From assembly GCA_946414625.1 (NCBI GenBank), contig CAMKPI010000044.1:1-10769 (forward strand): 10,769 bases of DNA, read 5' to 3'. This DNA comes from an uncultured Spirochaetaceae bacterium (GTDB lineage: Bacteria > Spirochaetota > Spirochaetia > Sphaerochaetales > Sphaerochaetaceae). The notes under the pieces were generated by a model. The model had not been told where the DNA came from. It searched no databases and was given only the letters and a program-made list of their open reading frames with translations. Numbering within the stretch: position 1 is the stretch's first letter; each line of letters opens with the position of its first letter. This document shows, piece by piece, positions 6,197 through 10,769 of this stretch. The position numbers and the translations under genes are program-made.

Positions 6197-7483
6197 ATGG
6201 ATTTTGGAATGATAGAGGATTTGCTCCACGACGAGCAGACCCCGCCCACTGACATAAAGGTTTTCGGTGTCGGCGGCGGCGGCGGAAACGCCATTAACCG
6301 CATGATTGAGAGCGGCTTAAAGAAAGTCGTGTTCGTTGCACTGAACACGGATATCCAGGCCTTGCAGAGATCCAAGGCCGAAATTCGTCTGCCCATAGGA
6401 AAGGAGACAACCGGCGGTCTCGGAGCCGGAGGAAAGCCTGAAATCGGTCAGAAATCTGCCGAGGAGAGCAAAGAGGAGATACGCAGGCTTCTTAAGGGCA
6501 CAGACATGGTGTTCATCACCGCAGGAATGGGAGGAGGAACCGGAACCGGCGCCGCACCTGTGGTTGCAGAGATTGCGAAGTCTGAGGGGATCCTCACAAT
6601 CGCTGTTGTTACCACTCCCTTCAGCTTCGAGGGTCCAAAGAAGATGAAGCTCGCGAAAGACGGCATCGACAAACTTCGCAAGAATGTCGACACGCTGATC
6701 CTCATCCCTAACCAGTACCTTATCAAGGTTGCAGAAGCAACCATGCCGAACATGCCAATACGCCAGGCGTTCCTTATGGCTGATGATGTACTGAGGCAAG
6801 GCGTGCAGGGCATCTCCGAGCTCATCACGGAACCGGGCGAGATAAACATCGACTTTGCAGACGTGAGTACCGTGATGCGTGGCAAGGGCGACGCTATCAT
6901 GGGCATAGGTATCGGAGAAGGTCCGAACAGGGCTGTTGATGCCGCCAGGCAGGCTATCAACAATCCGCTTCTCGAGAACGAGAAAATCGACGGAGCGAAG
7001 AACATTCTTGTGAATATCACAGGCGGAGACTTGTCTCTTAACGAGTTCCGCGATGTGAACGAGATGATCCAGAGCTACTGCGATCCGGATGCGCTTCTCA
7101 TTGTCGGTATGGCATACAACCAGGATCTCGGAGACAAGGTGAAAGTCACGGTGATTGCCACCGGAGTGAACCACCAGGCTCCGGAGACGTCTTATTCCGG
7201 CGCCCCGTTCAGCATGAACCGGCATTTCGCAGACCAGCAGGGTAGCGCCGGCAACGCTTATTCCTCGTCGTATGAACCCCGGGAGTCCTCTTATGAAGGA
7301 GCGTCTCAGAAAGAACGAATTCAGGCTGAGGTTGTGAACGACTCAAACGTGGAAGGAGCGATTCAGAAGAACCGCTGGCAGGATCTTTACCAGAAAGTGA
7401 GCAACCTGAGGAATTCGCACGGAGATAACGGCTCTGGAGACCCGTCGACACCGGCTGCGTTCAGATACAACAACGACATGTAG
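6197..7483 (+). CDS. ftsZ: FtsZ, tubulin-like division GTPase
   Basis: A 428-residue FtsZ that polymerises into the Z-ring. Motifs in order: nucleotide-binding VFGVGGGGGNAINRM (22-36), NTDIQAL (50-56), the tubulin signature GGGTGTG (112-118), FSFEGPKK (142-149), and the catalytic T7 synergy loop NIDFAD (217-222) with both acidic residues kept. The C-terminal subdomain ends near 325 (VTVIATGV), then a variable Ser/Gly/Glu-rich linker of about 90 residues follows. The extreme C-terminus, DPSTPAAFRYNNDM, only loosely recalls the usual DIPAFLR peptide that binds FtsA and other partners. The ATG is chosen because GAGGGGA lies 8 bases upstream. A strong terminator follows, making ftsZ the last gene of the cluster. 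Polymerisation and GTPase residues look intact, in contrast with FtsW. Confidence 0.97.
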   Translation: MDFGMIEDLLHDEQTPPTDIKVFGVGGGGGNAINRMIESGLKKVVFVALNTDIQALQRSKAEIRLPIGKETTGGLGAGGKPEIGQKSAEESKEEIRRLLKGTDMVFITAGMGGGTGTGAAPVVAEIAKSEGILTIAVVTTPFSFEGPKKMKLAKDGIDKLRKNVDTLILIPNQYLIKVAEATMPNMPIRQAFLMADDVLRQGVQGISELITEPGEINIDFADVSTVMRGKGDAIMGIGIGEGPNRAVDAARQAINNPLLENEKIDGAKNILVNITGGDLSLNEFRDVNEMIQSYCDPDALLIVGMAYNQDLGDKVKVTVIATGVNHQAPETSYSGAPFSMNRHFADQQGSAGNAYSSSYEPRESSYEGASQKERIQAEVVNDSNVEGAIQKNRWQDLYQKVSNLRNSHGDNGSGDPSTPAAFRYNNDM

Positions 7484-7547
7484 GTTCGGCGCGGGCGTGT
7501 AAGAGTCTTTCTTTTAATTTTGGTTTCAGATTTTTAGATTTTGTACG

Positions 7548-7575
7548 ATCCGCCGCGCTCCGCGCGGCGGATTTT
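7548..7575 (+). terminator. Intrinsic terminator after ftsZ
   Basis: ATCCGCCGCGC (7548-7558) and GCGCGGCGGAT (7562-7572) form a perfect 11-bp GC-rich stem with a TCC loop; T residues follow at 7572-7575, then AT. It lies 64 bases past the ftsZ stop and separates the dcw cluster from tgt. Confidence 0.85.
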
Positions 7576-7648
7576 ATAGACAACGCAATCCGGAAATCAG
7601 GAAAACCTTACACACCATTATTCCACCCCGCATACTCTGAAAACCTAC

Positions 7649-7690
7649 TTGAACAATATTCAAACAAAAACGGAGAGATTTCATTCTCCG
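7649..7690. promoter_or_regulatory. Inverted repeats in the tgt leader
   Basis: TTGAA (7649-7653) and TTCAA (7659-7663) form a short inverted repeat. CGGAGA (7671-7676) and TCTCCG (7685-7690) form a 6-bp hairpin with an 8-base loop. Either could be an operator or leader structure for tgt. I see no match to a known preQ1 riboswitch. Confidence 0.3.
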
Positions 7691-7750
7691 CGGCGCCTCA
7701 AACGGAAAAACCCTGATGACTCGCCTCCGAAAAAGATTTACAATCATTCC

Positions 7751-8905
7751 ATGGAAAGAATCTTCACACTGAAACACCAGGACAGAAACGGCAAGGCTCG
7801 CACAGGCGTTCTCTCGCTCCCGCACGGAGAGGTTGACACTCCTGTCTTCATGCCTGTTGGGACCGCCGGAACCGTCAAGGCAATGTACCACAAAACGGTT
7901 GCGGACATCGGATACAACCTGATTCTCGGAAATACATATCATTTATACCTCCGTCCAGGCACTGATGTCCTATCCTTGTTCGATGGACTGCACGCTTTTT
8001 CCAACTGGGGACGGAACATACTCACAGACAGCGGAGGCTTCCAGATATTCTCCTTGTCGAAGCTAAGAAAGATCTACGAAGACGGTATAAAATTCCAAAG
8101 CCACATTGACGGCTCCCGTCACGTATTCACGCCCGAAAAAGTTGTGGACATCCAACAATGCATCGGAAGCGACATAGCAATGTGTCTTGATATATGCAGT
8201 GCTCCGGGTATAGACAAAAAAAAGACGATGAAGGCGATGGATCTGACCCATGCATGGGCAGAGAGATGTATAAACCGACGCGACTCATTGCTGGAGGAGA
8301 CAGGAAGAGCGTTCAGGGGAAATCTTTTTGGAATCTGCCAAGGTGGTTTTTATGAAGATCTCCGCATCCAAAGCGCAAAGACCATAAGTCAGATGGATTT
8401 TCCAGGCATTGCCATCGGAGGCCTCTCGGTTGGCGAGTCCAAGGAGGAATTCAAACATTTCCTTGCCGTGGCGGCTGATGCATGCACCCATGAGAAGCCG
8501 CGTTATGTGATGGGAATCGGTACGGTGGACTACATCCTGGAGGCTGTTGAAAACGGAATCGATATGTTTGACTGCGTTCTAGCAACCCGCGAGGCGCGCC
8601 ACGGCACTGTTTTCACGGACGACGGGATGCTGAACCTGTCGCGCGCGTTCAACGAAAAGAACTCCGGACCGATTTCCGAAGGCTGCACCTGCACCGCATG
8701 CACCCACTATTCCCGCGCATACATGCGCCACATGTTCAAAGCAGGGGAGATATACGGCGCGATGCTGGCAAGCGAACACAACCTGACATACCTCTACAAT
8801 TTCATGTTGAGAATTCGGCAATCTATTGAAGAGGACAGGTTCGAAAGCTTTAAGAATGAATACATGGCTCGCTTCTACGCAAACGGCGGGCTTTGCAAGA
8901 ATTGA
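7751..8905 (+). CDS. tgt: Tgt, queuine tRNA-guanine transglycosylase
   Basis: A 384-residue TIM-barrel enzyme that swaps G34 in GUN-anticodon tRNAs for preQ1, a step in queuosine formation. Seen: LILGNTYHLYLRPG (57-70), general-base Asp93 in ILTDSGGFQ, SHIDGSRH (117-124), Asp147, Gln197 in FGICQGG, IGGLSVGE (222-229), nucleophile Asp274 in MFDCVLATR, and the zinc site C312-x-C314-xx-C317 with H343. Two changes from common bacterial Tgt: the usual DEC reads DIC (147-149), and the LPTRxxRNG segment reads LATREARHG. The frame opens at a TTG (7649) giving 34 extra residues, rich in Lys/Arg and without family resemblance; ATG 7751 restores the usual length. Neither start has a good ribosome site. 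It stands alone, downstream of the ftsZ terminator. Confidence 0.95.
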   Translation: MERIFTLKHQDRNGKARTGVLSLPHGEVDTPVFMPVGTAGTVKAMYHKTVADIGYNLILGNTYHLYLRPGTDVLSLFDGLHAFSNWGRNILTDSGGFQIFSLSKLRKIYEDGIKFQSHIDGSRHVFTPEKVVDIQQCIGSDIAMCLDICSAPGIDKKKTMKAMDLTHAWAERCINRRDSLLEETGRAFRGNLFGICQGGFYEDLRIQSAKTISQMDFPGIAIGGLSVGESKEEFKHFLAVAADACTHEKPRYVMGIGTVDYILEAVENGIDMFDCVLATREARHGTVFTDDGMLNLSRAFNEKNSGPISEGCTCTACTHYSRAYMRHMFKAGEIYGAMLASEHNLTYLYNFMLRIRQSIEEDRFESFKNEYMARFYANGGLCKN

Positions 8906-9041
8906 ACTGTCATGGATTGTGCGGTCATCCTGATGGCGCATTTCCCGATTATCGGGAATCTATGCAAGCAGTGAGCTGTTGTGGATTGTGCGGCCAATCC
9001 TGATGGGGCATTTCCCGTATATCGGGCGTCTATGCAAAAAG
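8903..9041. repeat. Duplicated ~70-bp unit downstream of tgt
   Basis: Two imperfect tandem copies, 8903-8971 and 8972-9041, share blocks such as TGTGGATTGTGCGG (TCATGGATTGTGCGG in copy 1), ATCCTGATGG, GCATTTCCCG, ATCGGG and TCTATGCAA. A third copy may begin at 9042 (TGAACCAG). The first copy overlaps the tgt stop codon. Each copy has a hairpin: in copy 1 TTCCCGAT (8942-8949) faces ATCGGGAA (8951-8958) within GCAT/ATGC; in copy 2 only CCCG/CGGG remains, still inside GCAT/ATGC. There is no T-run after either, so they are not classic terminators. Confidence 0.85.
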
Positions 9042-9077
9042 TGAACCAGCGCGAATTGGCATAGCGGGCTCAAACAA

Positions 9078-9114
9078 TTTACAGCAAAAAATTTACAGCA
9101 ATTATTTTACAGCA
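9078..9114. repeat. Three TTTACAGCA repeats at exact 14-bp spacing
   Basis: TTTACAGCA occurs at 9078-9086, 9092-9100 and 9106-9114, so each copy starts 14 bases after the last. The 5-base gaps differ (AAAAA and ATTAT), which argues for constraint or older slippage. The array ends 19 bases before the kinase start codon. It could be a protein-binding array or simply a slippage product. Confidence 0.85.
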
Positions 9115-9120
9115 GATAAT
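9092..9120 (+). promoter_or_regulatory. Candidate promoter inside the TTTACAGCA array
   Basis: TTTACA (9092-9097, second repeat) and GATAAT (9115-9120) are each one mismatch from the sigma-70 consensus and are spaced 17 bases apart. The predicted transcript would start close to 9127, leaving a leader of only about 7 bases and excluding the GAGG ribosome site (9123-9126). That conflict lowers confidence. Confidence 0.35.
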
Positions 9121-9133
9121 TCGAGGCAATACA

Positions 9134-10726
9134 ATGAAATATGAAGACAATCCAATAGTTGGATACCTGCATAACGACAAAGCGGTGCCGATTGATTTAT
9201 ACGGATATGTTGAGAGCAACAATCTTTTCAACAGAAAATATTTCCGACCGATCCGTCTTTTCGATCCCATTGGGAGAAGAATTTACCGTCACAGCCTCAC
9301 ATTTCTGTTTTGCTATGCTTGCAGCCTCGCTGTGCCGTACCGCCAGATACGAGTTGAGCATTCCCTCGGAGACGGACTGTTCTTCAATTTCAGCGACGGA
9401 ATGCCGATATCAGAGGACGAGATTCTGAAAATCCGTTCCACTATGAAGGATTTGGTTTCCCGTGCTTTGCCTATCAGTTACAAGATGATGTCTTATCCGG
9501 ACGTAGTAGAGGTGATGAAAAGACAGGGCATGGAATCAACCGCGCGGCTCATAGAATGCGGCAACATGTCCGAAGTTGGCACATACCGTATCGAGGACTA
9601 TTACGACGTGGCGTATGAGCCCATCGTGAACAACTCTTCCGTTTTGTCGATGTATGAAATAATGCCATATACATCGTCTGGAATCCTTCTGAGGTACCCT
9701 GTATCAAAAAACATCATGGAAATCGGAGAATTTTCGGATAATCCAGCCTTGTTCAAAGTCTTCCGGGAATCCAGAAAATGGGCAGGTCTTCTTGGGGTTC
9801 TTTCCGTTGCCGACTTGAACAAGGTTGTTTTCGAGGAGAAAACCGCAACTTACATTCGGCAGAGCGAAGCTCTTGCCAGAATGAAGCTCTTTACAATTGC
9901 ACAGGACATAGTTGAACATGGAAAATCCTCGGTGTTTGTCGCGGGTCCTTCATCGTCCGGCAAAACCACTTTTTCTATAAAGCTATCTGAACTGCTTACT
10001 CTGATGGGTTGCCGCGTGATACAGATATCACTTGACAACTACTACAAACCTCGGGTTGACATTCCCAGGGATGAGCGCGGACAGATCGACTACGAGTGTT
10101 TAGATGCCCTGCGTCTGGATTTGTTCCACAGCGACATGCGTTCGTTCTACAACGGAGAGGAGGTCGCCCTCCCCATATGGGATTTCGAAAAGCAGGAGCG
10201 TCGCTCATCCAAGCCTGTCTCTTTGGACAACAAAACCGTTTTCGTCATTGAGGGCATCCATGCTCTGAATCCGGAATTAAACGGTGTTGTTCCGCCTGAA
10301 TCAATCTATAGGATCTACGTGTCAGCACTAACACAGCTGAACCTCGACGATCACAACCGGATTTCCACAACTGACAACCGCATCCTGCGCAGAATCCTCC
10401 GCGACAACCGCACCAGAGGGTTTGCAGCAGTGAGAACACTTGAGATGTGGGAAAGCGTTGAAAGAGGGGAGCAGAGGTGGATTTTCCCATACCAGAACCT
10501 TACCGATGTAAATTATAACAGCGCGTCGGACTACGAGCTATCAGTCCTCAAGCCTCTTGTGACACCATTGTTAAAGGCAATAAAACCATGCACCGGTGTG
10601 TCATATTCAATGGCCAGGCGTCTTTTGGACTTTATCGAGAACTTCTACCCAATCGACAGCAGCCTTGTGCCTACGGACGCGATTCTCCGCGAATTCATAG
10701 GCGGCAGTGACTACGGTGCGGTGTAA
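9134..10726 (+). CDS. Uridine-kinase-family nucleoside kinase fused to a ThrRS-like domain
   Basis: A 530-residue protein of the large nucleoside-kinase type found in Thermotoga, clostridia and spirochaetes. The N-terminal part (about 8-200) resembles the TGS/second-additional domains of threonyl-tRNA synthetase, with RRIYRHSLTFLF (48-59) and VEHSLGDGLFF (74-84). The C-terminal half is a P-loop phosphoribulokinase/uridine-kinase domain: Walker A GPSSSGKTT (271-279), SLDNYYKPR (299-307), VFVIEGIHALNP (369-380) and TLEMWESVERGEQRWIFPYQ (435-454). It probably phosphorylates a pyrimidine nucleoside with NTP; the substrate is not readable from sequence. The N-terminus starts late in the TGS region, so about 30 residues usual in the family may be missing. 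The ATG has GAGG (9123-9126) 7 bases upstream; no ATG/GTG/TTG lies further upstream in frame before a TAG at 9062. Confidence 0.88.
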   Translation: MKYEDNPIVGYLHNDKAVPIDLYGYVESNNLFNRKYFRPIRLFDPIGRRIYRHSLTFLFCYACSLAVPYRQIRVEHSLGDGLFFNFSDGMPISEDEILKIRSTMKDLVSRALPISYKMMSYPDVVEVMKRQGMESTARLIECGNMSEVGTYRIEDYYDVAYEPIVNNSSVLSMYEIMPYTSSGILLRYPVSKNIMEIGEFSDNPALFKVFRESRKWAGLLGVLSVADLNKVVFEEKTATYIRQSEALARMKLFTIAQDIVEHGKSSVFVAGPSSSGKTTFSIKLSELLTLMGCRVIQISLDNYYKPRVDIPRDERGQIDYECLDALRLDLFHSDMRSFYNGEEVALPIWDFEKQERRSSKPVSLDNKTVFVIEGIHALNPELNGVVPPESIYRIYVSALTQLNLDDHNRISTTDNRILRRILRDNRTRGFAAVRTLEMWESVERGEQRWIFPYQNLTDVNYNSASDYELSVLKPLVTPLLKAIKPCTGVSYSMARRLLDFIENFYPIDSSLVPTDAILREFIGGSDYGAV

Positions 10727-10769
10727 GAATACCGGTTTGATAACAATCGATCCCGGGCTGAGCGACTGC
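10727..10769. other. Short downstream edge, nothing identified
   Basis: The last 43 bases after the kinase stop hold no recognisable gene start, terminator or repeat. Confidence 0.6.

Noticed and set aside
6317..7225. 302-codon minus-strand frame opposite ftsZ
   Set aside because: It is a long antisense shadow of ftsZ, His/Cys-rich with no family resemblance; ftsZ on the + strand is unambiguous.
7649..7750. N-terminal extension of Tgt from a TTG start
   Set aside because: The extra 34 residues have no family resemblance, there is no ribosome site, and ATG 7751 gives the normal length.
7576..7750. preQ1 riboswitch ahead of tgt
   Set aside because: No match to the conserved preQ1 aptamer core that I can see; only simple short inverted repeats are present.

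Overview
The window carries a bacterial division-and-cell-wall (dcw) cluster, all on the + strand: mraZ, rsmH, an ftsL-like gene, a very divergent ftsW, ftsQ/divIB, ftsA and ftsZ. It is followed by tgt (queuine tRNA-guanine transglycosylase) and a large uridine-kinase-family protein. The gene order, the large fused nucleoside kinase and the small FtsL-like protein suggest a spirochaete, probably near Treponema. As I recall it, T. pallidum has mraZ-mraW-ftsL-like-murF-ftsW-divIB-ftsA-ftsZ in the same order. This assignment rests on recall and reading by eye; no search was run.

Layout. Bases 1-560 hold the possible tail of an upstream gene, a weak terminator and an AT-rich leader with a 10-bp-periodic array of MraZ-box-like repeats. 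mraZ, rsmH and ftsL (561-2247) are tightly packed. The ftsL-ftsW spacer (2248-2441) holds a perfect 33-bp direct repeat flanking a hairpin, then a strong intrinsic terminator, at the place where murF would be expected. ftsW and ftsQ are translationally coupled (TGATG). A 320-bp spacer with GC-rich tandem repeats and a strong hairpin precedes ftsA. ftsA and ftsZ follow with an AT-rich 72-bp spacer, and a classic terminator closes the cluster at 7548-7575. tgt comes next, then a duplicated ~70-bp unit, three 14-bp-spaced TTTACAGCA repeats, and the kinase gene.

How the genes work together. MraZ probably autoregulates the cluster. RsmH methylates 16S rRNA. FtsL, FtsQ and FtsW would form the membrane part of the divisome, and FtsA tethers FtsZ. 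FtsZ keeps its GTPase motifs. FtsW appears to have lost most signature motifs of a SEDS glycosyltransferase, FtsA has an altered phosphate-2 motif, and no mur gene is present. Together these suggest a divisome whose link to septal peptidoglycan synthesis has been relaxed or changed.

I see no CRISPR array, transposase, rRNA or tRNA. The most interesting material is the divergent FtsW and the run of unrelated short repeats and hairpins in the larger intergenic spacers.
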